NCBI GenBank assembly: GCA_904502075.1
Contig: CAJGDL010000076.1
Location: forward strand, 1-8,452
DNA: 8,452 nt
Direction: 5' to 3'
Origin: an uncultured Alistipes sp.
GTDB taxonomy: Bacteria; Bacteroidota; Bacteroidia; Bacteroidales; Rikenellaceae
The number at the start of each line of letters is the position of its first letter. Position 1 is the stretch's first letter. The notes under the pieces were generated by a model. That model was not told where the DNA came from, did no database searches, and saw only the letters and a list, made by a program, of their open reading frames with translations. This document shows positions 1 to 5,039 of this stretch, piece by piece. Both the position numbers and the translations under genes were made by a program.

Positions 1-79
1 GATCTACACCCACCTCGACAGCACGCACCTGCGCTCTACGGTCGAAAAGCACCACCCCTTGGCCGCAGAGGAGCTGTAA
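1..79 (+). CDS. xerD: C-terminal end of a XerD-like tyrosine recombinase (5' part outside window)
   Basis: Only the last 25 codons are present, read from base 2 to a TAA at 77-79. The peptide begins IYTHLD and continues through LRSTVEKHHP to LAAEEL. The IYTH motif holds the nucleophilic tyrosine of Xer recombinases, and the leucine-arginine segment followed by HHP is the usual XerC/XerD C-terminus. These enzymes resolve chromosome dimers at dif during cell division. XerD is preferred over XerC because of the HHP ending, but 25 residues cannot settle it and another tyrosine integrase is possible. A two-way terminator follows 22 bases after the stop, so the gene ends its transcription unit. Confidence 0.75.
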   Translation, partial: IYTHLDSTHLRSTVEKHHPLAAEEL

Positions 80-101
80 AGCGAATCTCTGATGGCCATG
101 A

Positions 102-142
102 AAAAAGAAAACCGCGTCAGATTTTCATCTAACGCGGTTTTT
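102..142. terminator. Bidirectional intrinsic terminator between xerD and tRNA-Leu
   Basis: AACCGCGT (110-117 with the preceding A run) pairs with ACGCGGTT (132-139) across a loop of about 14 bases. A T run follows on the plus strand, and an A run at 101-106 gives a U tract for minus-strand transcripts. It can therefore end both the recombinase transcript and the convergent tRNA-Leu transcript. Confidence 0.8.
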
Positions 143-143
143 G

Positions 144-227
144 TGCCCAGGACAAGACTCGAACTTGCACGAACTAACGTTCACTACCCCCTCAAAGTAG
201 CGTGTCTACCAATTTCACCACCTGGGC
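144..227 (-). tRNA. tRNA-Leu, anticodon GAG
   Basis: On the minus strand the gene starts GCCCAGG (227-221) and ends CCTGGGC (151-145) with discriminator A at 144, giving a complete 7-bp acceptor stem. The D arm contains AAATTGGTAGAC and the T arm GTTCGAGTC, both standard. The anticodon stem CTACT/GGTAG encloses TTGAGGG, so the anticodon is GAG (plus-strand bases 191-193), reading CUC/CUU leucine codons. A long variable arm between anticodon and T arms makes this a class II tRNA, as expected for leucine. CCA is not encoded, so it must be added after transcription. A promoter lies upstream and a terminator downstream, so it appears to be a single-gene unit. Confidence 0.95.
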
Positions 228-243
228 AACAACTTCAGAACTA

Positions 244-261
244 CCCAAATCTTCATTTGGG
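244..261 (-). other. Perfect hairpin in the tRNA-Leu leader
   Basis: CCCAAAT (244-250) and ATTTGGG (255-261) form a perfect 7-bp stem with a 4-base loop. It lies between the promoter and the mature tRNA start at 227. The expected transcription start is near 260, so the primary transcript would begin with, or very close to, this stem. It may protect the 5' end or influence RNase P processing; that role is inference. Confidence 0.5.
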
Positions 262-265
262 TGTG

Positions 266-296
266 CAAATATAGGGACTATTTCCGATTCTGCAAA
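266..296 (-). promoter_or_regulatory. Bacteroidota-type promoter for tRNA-Leu
   Basis: On the minus strand a TTTG -33 element (296-293) is separated by 19 bases from TATATTTG (273-266), which fits the TAnnTTTG -7 consensus of the Bacteroidota primary sigma factor. The predicted start near 260 gives a leader of about 33 bases before the tRNA. Confidence 0.7.
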
Positions 297-357
297 AAAT
301 TATCGCACTTTTTTCAAAAAAAAGTGTTTTTCGCCTAACGACGCCCCTCAAAGCAAA

Positions 358-466
358 CCCCGAAAAGGGGACGTAACGCCACTTTCGATATTATGAAACA
401 CCACCCAATTTTTTTATTTTAGAGAGGCAGATTTTGTGCCGACATGAAAATTCCCCGGAAGGGTTG
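358..466. repeat. Repeat copy 1: GTAACGCCACTTTCG unit plus 51-base unit
   Basis: The first unit starts with CCCC..GGGG (358-370), then CGTAACGCCACTTTCGA (372-388), then ATGAAACACCACCCAATTTT, and ends at about 420. It runs directly into a second unit (416-466, with GAGAGGCAGATTTTGTGCC and CCCCGGAAGGGTTG) that is repeated base for base at 786-836. No coding function is apparent. Confidence 0.8.
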
Positions 467-520
467 GTGGCGTAACGCCACTTTCGACTTTATGAAACAC
501 CACCCAATTTTTTGATTTTA
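453..520. repeat. Repeat copy 2 with GTGGCG-TAA-CGCCAC palindrome
   Basis: This is the second copy of the CCCCGGAAGGG-to-GATTTTA unit. It overlaps the end of copy 1, because the CCCCGGAAGGGTTG segment both closes one unit and opens the next. It contains the perfect inverted repeat GTGGCG (467-472), TAA, CGCCAC (476-481). After 520 the sequence leaves the repeat and enters a different hairpin. Confidence 0.75.
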
Positions 521-552
521 CGGCGCGTTGCCGTTGGCAACTTTTTGCGCCG
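521..552. repeat. GC-rich 12-bp stem-loop with a T5 bulge
   Basis: CGGCGC (521-526) and GTTGCC (527-532) pair with GGCAAC (536-541) and GCGCCG (547-552). The loop is GTT, and a TTTTT bulge lies on one side between the two stem halves. All 12 pairs are perfect. It begins exactly where repeat copy 2 ends. No T run follows on the plus strand, so it is not a plain plus-strand terminator. Confidence 0.6.
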
Positions 553-599
553 TTTCTACTCTGGCGCCTCGGCAAAGCGCCCCTGAAGGTATAATGCCC

Positions 600-644
600 A
601 AAAGGGATTGACCTTGGCAAATAAATTTGCCGCTCATCCCTTTT
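600..644. repeat. Two-stage hairpin, possible terminator
   Basis: AAAAGGGAT (600-608) pairs with ATCCCTTTT (636-644). Inside it GGCAAAT (616-622) pairs with ATTTGCC (625-631). The T-rich end followed by GTT resembles a weak intrinsic terminator on the plus strand, but no gene is visible for it to serve. Confidence 0.45.
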
Positions 645-724
645 GTTCATTAGGCTTTCGCCTTCCGCTTTGCGCTCGGCTGGGGACGCAGTTAGAGGAG
701 CAGATTTCGACTTAACGCAGCAAG

Positions 725-836
725 CCCCGGAAGGGTTGGTGGCGTAACGCCACTTTTAACTTTCAGCAACACCACCCATTTTTTGATTTTAGAGAGGCAG
801 ATTTTGTGCCGACATGAAAATTCCCCGGAAGGGTTG
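725..836. repeat. Repeat copy 3: diverged first unit plus identical 51-base unit
   Basis: CCCCGGAAGGGTTGG at 725-739 opens the third copy, with the same GTGGCG-TAA-CGCCAC palindrome (739-753). The middle is diverged (TTTTAACTTTCAGCAAC in place of TTTCGACTTTATGAAAC). The second part, 786-836, is identical over 51 bases to 416-466. This part is also the left arm of the long hairpin at 779-902. Confidence 0.8.
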
Positions 837-902
837 TACTTGGCGTACTACCCTTTCGGGGAATTGATTGAGGTGCAAAATCTGCCCTATAAAATCAAAA
901 AA
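779..902. repeat. Long imperfect hairpin flush with the peptidase stop codon; possible terminator
   Basis: The left arm (779-839) and right arm (845-902) are inverted copies of each other with a 5-base loop, TTGGC. The ends, TTTTTTGATTTTA, match perfectly; the centre GGCAGATTTTG and CCCCG.AAGGGT match with few mismatches; GTAC closes the loop. On the minus strand the GC-rich top of the hairpin is followed by AATTTTC, so it could end the peptidase transcript, although the full arm is far longer than a terminator needs. Its last base, 902, directly abuts the TAA of the peptidase gene. The structure is clear; its role is inference. Confidence 0.75.
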
Positions 903-2963
903 TTACAGACCCATCTCTTCAATCAGATAGCCGGCTCCACCCACCTTGTCGATCACAAAGAGAACGTAGCGGATATCGCAGGCGATGTTGCGGCAAATGG
1001 TGGGGTCGAAGGCGATGTCAGACATCGTGGAGCGCCAGGTGCGGTCGAAGTTCACGCCGATGAGTTCACCCTTGCCGTTGAGCACGGGCGAGCCCGAGTT
1101 GCCACCGGTGGTCTGGTTCGAGGCGAGGAAGCAGACGGGAACGGTGAGGCGGCCGTTGATCTCCACGCCCCAGCGGCCATACTCCTTGCTCTTGTAGATG
1201 TCGCGCAGGGCCTGCGGGATGTCGTAGTCGTAGATGTTGGGGTTGTCCTTGGCGATGATGCCGTCGAGGGTGGTCAGGGGCTCGTGGTACTCGCCATCGG
1301 CGTACTCATAGCCACAGATCGTACCGTAGGCCACACGCAGGGTCATGTTGGCATCGGGGAAGAAGGGTCGCTTGGGATCGAACTGCATCAAGGCCTTCAG
1401 GTAGGGACGATACCACTGCTCAATGGCGGGCACATTGCTCAGGTTGCGGGGCAGACGACCCGAGGTGTTGCGGAAGAGCATGTGGAGCTTGTAGGCAGGA
1501 TCCTCAACCACCTGCTCATAGGTTACCTGGGCGCACTTCTCGGCCGAGGTAAAGAGGCTCTGCTCGTAGAGGTAGTCTACATAGGCCTCCACCGAGCCCT
1601 GTGCGGCGATCATCGCGTCGAGCTCCTTGTCTTCGCGACAGTACTTTTTGAGGTACTCGCGGTAGCCCTTCAGCACGGCAACCGTCAGCTGCTTATCCAC
1701 ATTTACATCGTAGTCCTTGTAGAAGAGGTCGCGGAAGCCACCCTGGCGCATCACATTGCGCACCGAGGGGCTGGTGGCAGGATTGACCTCGCGAGCTACA
1801 TCGGCGGCAACCAGGGCCAACTCGATGGTACGCACCGACTCGTTCTTGAGCTCCTCGAGCCAATACCAGTCGGCCGTCTGCTCATAGGCCGTGTACATCG
1901 AATCGAGCAGGTGGGCATACTCGGGTTTGTCGGCGGCCCAACGCTGGAAATCGGCCTCATAGGCCTCCTTGGCGGCTATCGTGTTCAGGCGCTCGAGACC
2001 CAGCACCTCGCCCTGCCACTTCTTCCAGGCGTTGGCGATGTTGGCATACTTCGAGGCGTACTGGATGCGGATCTTGGGGTCGGCCTCCGAGGCGGCGCGG
2101 ATGATGTCGAGACGGCGCGTGCGCAGGTCGATCTTCATCGGGTCGGAGTCATACTGCACATACCTCACCGCCGTCGAGGTGATGTACTGCTGCGTATTGC
2201 CCGGGAAGCCGTAGATCATCGTGAAGTCGCCCTCCTCGATCCCCTTGGTCGAGACCTTGAAGTGGCGCTTCGGACGGTAGGGGACATTCTCCTTGGAGTA
2301 GGCAGCGGGCTGGTTATCCTTGTCGGCATAGATGCGGAAGACCGAGAAGTCGCCCGTGTGGCGCGGCCAGATCCAGTTGTCGGTGTCGCCACCAAACTTA
2401 CCGATCGACGAGGGGGGCGTACCCACCAGGCGCACGTCGTCGAACTGCTGGTAGAGGAAGAGGAACTGCTGGTTGCCGTAGTACATCTGCTCGATCGAGG
2501 CGCGGTAGTTGCGCCCCTCAGCCTGCGCCTTGCGGATGATCTCATCGGCTGTCTCGCCGGCAGCCAGGCGCTCCGTCACATCCTCCATGCGGACCAAGAT
2601 GCGGACAAAGAGTCCGGGATTGGGCAACTCCTCCTCGCTCGACATGGCCCAAAAGCCGTAGGTCAGGTAGTCGTGCTCCACGGTAGAGTGGCTCTGAATG
2701 GCATCGAATCCGCAGTGGTGGTTCGTGATCACAAGGCCCTTCTCGGAGACGATCTCACCGGTGCAGAAGCCGCCGAAGAGTACCACGGCATCCTTGAGCG
2801 AAGCCTTATTGACCGAGTAGATATCCTCGGCCGAGAGTTTGAAACCTTTGGCGCGCATATCCTTCACGCGCGACGAAATCAGGCTCGGGAGCCACATGCC
2901 CTCATCGGCCATGGCCGGCAGGAGCATAAACAGGGCCACAAGGGCCAACAAAGTCTTTTTCAT
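903..2963 (-). CDS. S46 family dipeptidyl-peptidase, DPP11-type (Asp/Glu-specific)
   Basis: This encodes a 686-residue secreted serine peptidase of family S46, which removes dipeptides from peptide N-termini in the periplasm and feeds peptide use as a nutrient. Residues 1-19 form a signal peptide (KK, hydrophobic core, AMA before DEG). The catalytic histidine is in TNHHCG (H83), the acid is most likely D205 in RHTGDF, and the nucleophile is S623 in GGNSGSP. The residue 18 positions after that serine is arginine (R641, motif NFDR). In the family this position (673 in the Porphyromonas enzymes) is Arg in DPP11 and Gly in DPP7, so cleavage after Asp or Glu is predicted. A conserved end of type DIRYVLFVIDK follows. 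The length is slightly below the usual 700-730. The start at 2963 places the signal peptide correctly. It is transcribed alone from a promoter about 90 bases upstream. The family is near certain; DPP11 specificity is inferred from one residue. Confidence 0.95.
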   Translation of the reverse strand: MKKTLLALVALFMLLPAMADEGMWLPSLISSRVKDMRAKGFKLSAEDIYSVNKASLKDAVVLFGGFCTGEIVSEKGLVITNHHCGFDAIQSHSTVEHDYLTYGFWAMSSEEELPNPGLFVRILVRMEDVTERLAAGETADEIIRKAQAEGRNYRASIEQMYYGNQQFLFLYQQFDDVRLVGTPPSSIGKFGGDTDNWIWPRHTGDFSVFRIYADKDNQPAAYSKENVPYRPKRHFKVSTKGIEEGDFTMIYGFPGNTQQYITSTAVRYVQYDSDPMKIDLRTRRLDIIRAASEADPKIRIQYASKYANIANAWKKWQGEVLGLERLNTIAAKEAYEADFQRWAADKPEYAHLLDSMYTAYEQTADWYWLEELKNESVRTIELALVAADVAREVNPATSPSVRNVMRQGGFRDLFYKDYDVNVDKQLTVAVLKGYREYLKKYCREDKELDAMIAAQGSVEAYVDYLYEQSLFTSAEKCAQVTYEQVVEDPAYKLHMLFRNTSGRLPRNLSNVPAIEQWYRPYLKALMQFDPKRPFFPDANMTLRVAYGTICGYEYADGEYHEPLTTLDGIIAKDNPNIYDYDIPQALRDIYKSKEYGRWGVEINGRLTVPVCFLASNQTTGGNSGSPVLNGKGELIGVNFDRTWRSTMSDIAFDPTICRNIACDIRYVLFVIDKVGGAGYLIEEMGL

Positions 2964-3055
2964 ATTATAGGATGTTCTTTAAGTTAGTAAACAAGTTTAT
3001 CGTTGCCGGGAGATTCTATTCAAGTGGTTTTGGTCTTCATTGCTATACTAAAGAA

Positions 3056-3088
3056 CAAAGATAATCATTTTTTGGAAAATCACACAAA
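3056..3088 (-). promoter_or_regulatory. Bacteroidota-type promoter for the S46 peptidase
   Basis: On the minus strand TTTG (3088-3085) lies 21 bases before TATCTTTG (3063-3056), matching the TTTG / TAnnTTTG elements. The expected start near 3049 gives a leader of about 85 bases before the ATG at 2963. No Shine-Dalgarno sequence is visible in front of the start codon. Confidence 0.65.
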
Positions 3089-3200
3089 AAGCCCGACAGA
3101 TTCTCCTTTTTTATCCCTCCGCACGGTGATTTGGACACTGAGACGAACCAAAGGCGACGTGGCCATCTCCCACGAGGTGCACACCATCCCAAGGCCGCGC

Positions 3201-3272
3201 TGCGTCATCCCGAGGGAGCGCGAGCGACCGTGGGGATCTTGAATTCTGCATTTTGCACTGCAAAATTCCAAG
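3201..3272. repeat. Dispersed-type GTCATCCCGAG repeat followed by a CTTGAATT hairpin
   Basis: GCGTCATCCCGAGGGAGCG followed by GTGGGGATCTT resembles a short dispersed intergenic repeat of the form GTCATCCCGAG...GGGATCTT that I recall from many bacterial genomes. ATCCC (3207-3211) can pair with GGGAT (3233-3237). It runs into a second stem: CTTGAATT (3238-3245) with AATTCCAAG (3264-3272), one bulged base, enclosing TTTTGC-ACT-GCAAAA (3251-3265) as an alternative inner stem. Only one copy is present in this window, so repeat status rests on recall, not on a comparison made here. Confidence 0.5.
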
Positions 3273-3383
3273 TGTCAATGCGTAAATTTTTGTTCTGTAA
3301 GATTTTTCTTTGGGACACCTTTGTAACCCATTGAAAATCAGACCCCATTTTCGTGATCTTGTAAGATTTTTTTCGGCCGAAAA

Positions 3384-3415
3384 TTTGGAAGCGGCTTTTT
3401 TATTGCGTAAATTTG
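3384..3415 (+). promoter_or_regulatory. Bacteroidota-type promoter for the orphan lipoprotein
   Basis: TTTG (3384-3387) is followed after 20 bases by TAAATTTG (3408-3415), an excellent match to the -33/-7 consensus. The predicted start near 3422 leaves a leader of about 93 bases, which contains a small CACC...GGTG stem at about 3468-3480, before the ATG at 3515. Confidence 0.7.
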
Positions 3416-3514
3416 CAGTAGAGAAAGGTCGAAAAAGGGCCTCGAACACCACCCTCCCGAACACCATCACCGTCAAGGTGTAACAATAATTTTATTAACA
3501 AAAGATGTAGAATT

Positions 3515-4201
3515 ATGAAAAATGTTTTTAAAATTTTAACGACAGCGATCTTCTTATTCGTTGTTTATTCATGCTCATCAACAGAAAATAGCGATGAAAT
3601 TATAATGCCCGAGGTTTCTAGTGAAGATAAATTGTCGGCTTACCTGGAGGGAATAGAGGGGTGTGATGTCACTGCTTTTGACGGAGATTGGACGGATATC
3701 AATTATATGCATCATGCGTTTGAAACCTTGGTTGGGCTGACCAAAAATTACAATCTCGAAACAGCACCCGAATTCCTGATAGCAGGGAAATGGAGTGAGT
3801 ATGCCAGCTACGACCTATTTCCAAGAGATCAGGGATTTGAGTTGGACAAGTACCCCTCATACTCTGCCGGGGATATTTATGTCGGTTATAATCATCATAT
3901 TTTCCACTTTTTCCCTGATGGCACCTGTGAGGCCGATATTATCACGGCATTTGATAACGAGGAGGAGTATTCTAACCGCGAGGTGGAGTTAAACTCGACC
4001 TATACCTGGGAGTACAATGCAGAAAGTCGGTCGCTTATCCTCACGCAATACTACAAGGATCAGACTGCAGAGAGAGAGTATCGAATCTTGGGGATGGCCC
4101 AAAAGATTTTACTCGTGGAGTTCGACACAATCGCATGGAATAGAAACAGCCATAAAGATGAACCTGCTATTGAAAGAATGCTATTTGTTATAAAAAATTA
4201 A
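3515..4201 (+). CDS. Orphan lipoprotein of unknown function, possibly lipocalin-like
   Basis: The 228-residue product starts MKNVFKILTT, has a hydrophobic stretch and a lipobox ending VVYSC, so Cys20 should be lipidated; SSTENSDE follows, an acidic stretch compatible with export to the outer membrane or surface. I do not recognise a named family. After a linker of about 70 residues, the segment 89-228 reads like a small beta barrel: a GKW start (91-93), FHFFPDGT (130-137), YTWEYNAESRSLILT (163-177) and a hydrophobic KILLVEF strand (197-203). This pattern is seen in lipocalin-like Bacteroidota lipoproteins, but here it is only inference. Base and codon use is visibly AT-richer than in the neighbouring genes, which may mean recent acquisition or low expression. 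It has its own promoter and a strong terminator about 100 bases after the stop, so it is probably a single-gene unit. Confidence 0.85.
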   Translation: MKNVFKILTTAIFLFVVYSCSSTENSDEIIMPEVSSEDKLSAYLEGIEGCDVTAFDGDWTDINYMHHAFETLVGLTKNYNLETAPEFLIAGKWSEYASYDLFPRDQGFELDKYPSYSAGDIYVGYNHHIFHFFPDGTCEADIITAFDNEEEYSNREVELNSTYTWEYNAESRSLILTQYYKDQTAEREYRILGMAQKILLVEFDTIAWNRNSHKDEPAIERMLFVIKN

Positions 4202-4236
4202 ACACATTACCTAATACACACTTTTTTCAAGGCTGC

Positions 4237-4272
4237 CGATCCGCGGGGTTGGCGCACGATCCATACGGATCG
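4237..4272. repeat. Alternative hairpins CGATCC / GGATCG after the lipoprotein gene
   Basis: CGATCC (4257-4262) pairs perfectly with GGATCG (4267-4272) over an ATAC loop. A second copy, CGATCCG (4237-4243), could instead pair with CGGATCG (4266-4272). The two pairings exclude each other. They lie just before the terminator at 4302; a regulatory role is possible but unsupported. Confidence 0.35.
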
Positions 4273-4301
4273 CAATGTGTGAAAAATGTAAATATGCGTT
4301 T

Positions 4302-4335
4302 CGGTCGGGCTCTTCGGAGTTCGGCCGATTTTTTT
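4302..4335 (+). terminator. Intrinsic terminator with TTCG loop
   Basis: CGGTCGGGCTC (4302-4312) pairs with GAGTTCGGCCG (4317-4327), including G-U pairs, over a TTCG tetraloop and is followed by A and a run of seven or more T. It should end the lipoprotein transcript and insulate the cytidine deaminase cluster. Confidence 0.85.
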
Positions 4336-4394
4336 GCAAACCGGGCATCAAAACGGGGGCGGAAGAGCAAAAAAAGAGGGGTTAGGCCCCCAAA

Positions 4395-4426
4395 ATTGGC
4401 AAAACAGAAAAAATTTTGTAACTTTG
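4395..4426 (+). promoter_or_regulatory. Bacteroidota-type promoter for the cdd cluster
   Basis: TAACTTTG (4419-4426) fits the TAnnTTTG -7 element; ATTG (4395-4398), 20 bases earlier, is a near match to the TTTG -33 element. The predicted start near 4433 gives a leader of about 70 bases to the ATG at 4506. I find no comparable promoter before the next three genes. Confidence 0.65.
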
Positions 4427-4505
4427 TTCGACTTTCCCCCTATTAAATTGAAGAAGGGTTTTGTCAATGGGGAGGAGTGGTTTGCGTCGAACTGAAAAAA
4501 CTAGG

Positions 4506-4967
4506 ATGAAGATGAAGCAACAATTCAGTTTTGAATACACCCATTACGAGTCGGTAGCTGCGTTGTCGGAGGCCGACCGTGCGCTTGTGGAGGCCGCCCG
4601 CGAGGCGACCCAAAAGGCCCACGCCCCCTATTCGCACTTCCATGTGGGGGCGGCCGCCCGCCTCAAAAGCGGCCGCATCCTGACGGGCAGCAACATCGAG
4701 AGCGAGGTCTACCCCGCCGGTCTCTGTGCCGAGCGCACCCTCTTGTTCCACCACGCCGCCTGCCATGCCGCCGACCCGATCGAGGCCCTGGCCATCGCTT
4801 CGGTGCCCGACGAGCGCGAATGCTACCCCTGTGGGCAGTGTCGCCAGGTGCTGGTCGACACGGAGCGCCGCCAAAAGAGCCCGATGCGCATCCTGATGTG
4901 CGGTCGCGAGAGTATCACCGAGGTCGATTCGGCCGAACGTCTGTTGCCCTTTACCTTCATCCTTTGA
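4506..4967 (+). CDS. cdd: Cytidine deaminase
   Basis: This zinc enzyme converts cytidine and deoxycytidine to uridine and deoxyuridine in pyrimidine salvage in the cytoplasm. The protein is 153 residues from the ATG at 4506, near the usual length for the small tetrameric form. Zinc ligands are Cys74 in GLCAERT, with catalytic Glu76, and Cys109 and Cys112 in PCGQCRQ. APYSHFHVGAA (40-50) and GSNIES (61-66) form the substrate-binding region; the last Asn of the common NxEN motif is Ser here. A TTG at 4461 would add 15 unusual basic residues; the ATG at 4506 (or 4512) fits the family start. It is probably first in a cluster with the RluA-like gene 72 bases downstream. Confidence 0.93.
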   Translation: MKMKQQFSFEYTHYESVAALSEADRALVEAAREATQKAHAPYSHFHVGAAARLKSGRILTGSNIESEVYPAGLCAERTLLFHHAACHAADPIEALAIASVPDERECYPCGQCRQVLVDTERRQKSPMRILMCGRESITEVDSAERLLPFTFIL

Positions 4968-5039
4968 TGGGATCCAACCCGTGGTCCCCCCCCAAAAAAT
5001 CTTCAACACATAAAGAAGAACTTTTTGCCATCACTCGAC

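Larger units (their letters stand above)
228..902. other. Long intergenic region dominated by direct and inverted repeats
   Basis: After the tRNA promoter no gene can be supported until the peptidase stop codon at 903-905. The region contains the related units at 358-420, 453-520 and 725-790, the 51-base units at 416-466 and 786-836, an inverted copy at 845-902, and several other stem-loops between 521 and 645. Open frames here run straight through the repeats and resemble no family I recognise. A small untranslated RNA or decayed mobile sequence cannot be excluded. Confidence 0.6.
2964..3514. other. Divergent intergenic region with two promoters, a repeat and hairpins
   Basis: Between the divergent peptidase and lipoprotein genes I see the minus-strand promoter at 3056-3088, a repeat-like block at 3201-3272 and the plus-strand promoter at 3384-3415. 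TGTAAGATTTTT occurs twice (about 3296 and 3359), and GCGTAAATTT also occurs twice (about 3282 and 3405), suggesting an old duplication. Frames crossing this region have no recognisable protein features. Confidence 0.55.

Noticed and set aside
414..650. A 78-codon minus-strand frame in the repeat block
   Set aside because: It runs through repeat copies 1 and 2 and the hairpin at 521-552; its sequence is composed of repeat translation and shows no protein family features.
358..836. CRISPR array
   Set aside because: The units are directly repeated but have unequal spacing, diverge strongly, overlap each other, and have no regular unique spacers or cas genes nearby.
783..2987. A 734-codon open frame on the plus strand, longer than the S46 peptidase gene it opposes
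   Set aside because: It is the antisense shadow of the peptidase gene. Its protein is low-complexity, rich in Gly, Val, Leu, His and Arg, starts inside a repeat and has no signal peptide or known motif; strong G/C codon bias on the other strand explains the absence of stops.
3111..3476. A 121-codon minus-strand frame upstream of the lipoprotein gene
   Set aside because: It reads across the lipoprotein promoter and the dispersed-type repeat, has no matching domain and no plausible start context.
3421..3483. Peptide-like frame ending NTITVKV-stop just before the lipoprotein gene
   Set aside because: It looked like the C-terminus of a broken gene, but the frame has no start codon and its upstream part overlaps a good promoter; nothing identifies a source protein.
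4969..4988. GGGATCCA/TGGTCCC stem after the cdd stop as a terminator
   Set aside because: It has a bulge and is followed by C8 and A6, not T; no U tract on the plus strand, so cdd and the RluA-like gene are more likely transcribed together.
4464..5009. A 181-codon minus-strand frame opposite cytidine deaminase
   Set aside because: Shadow of cdd; the plus-strand frame carries all zinc-binding motifs.
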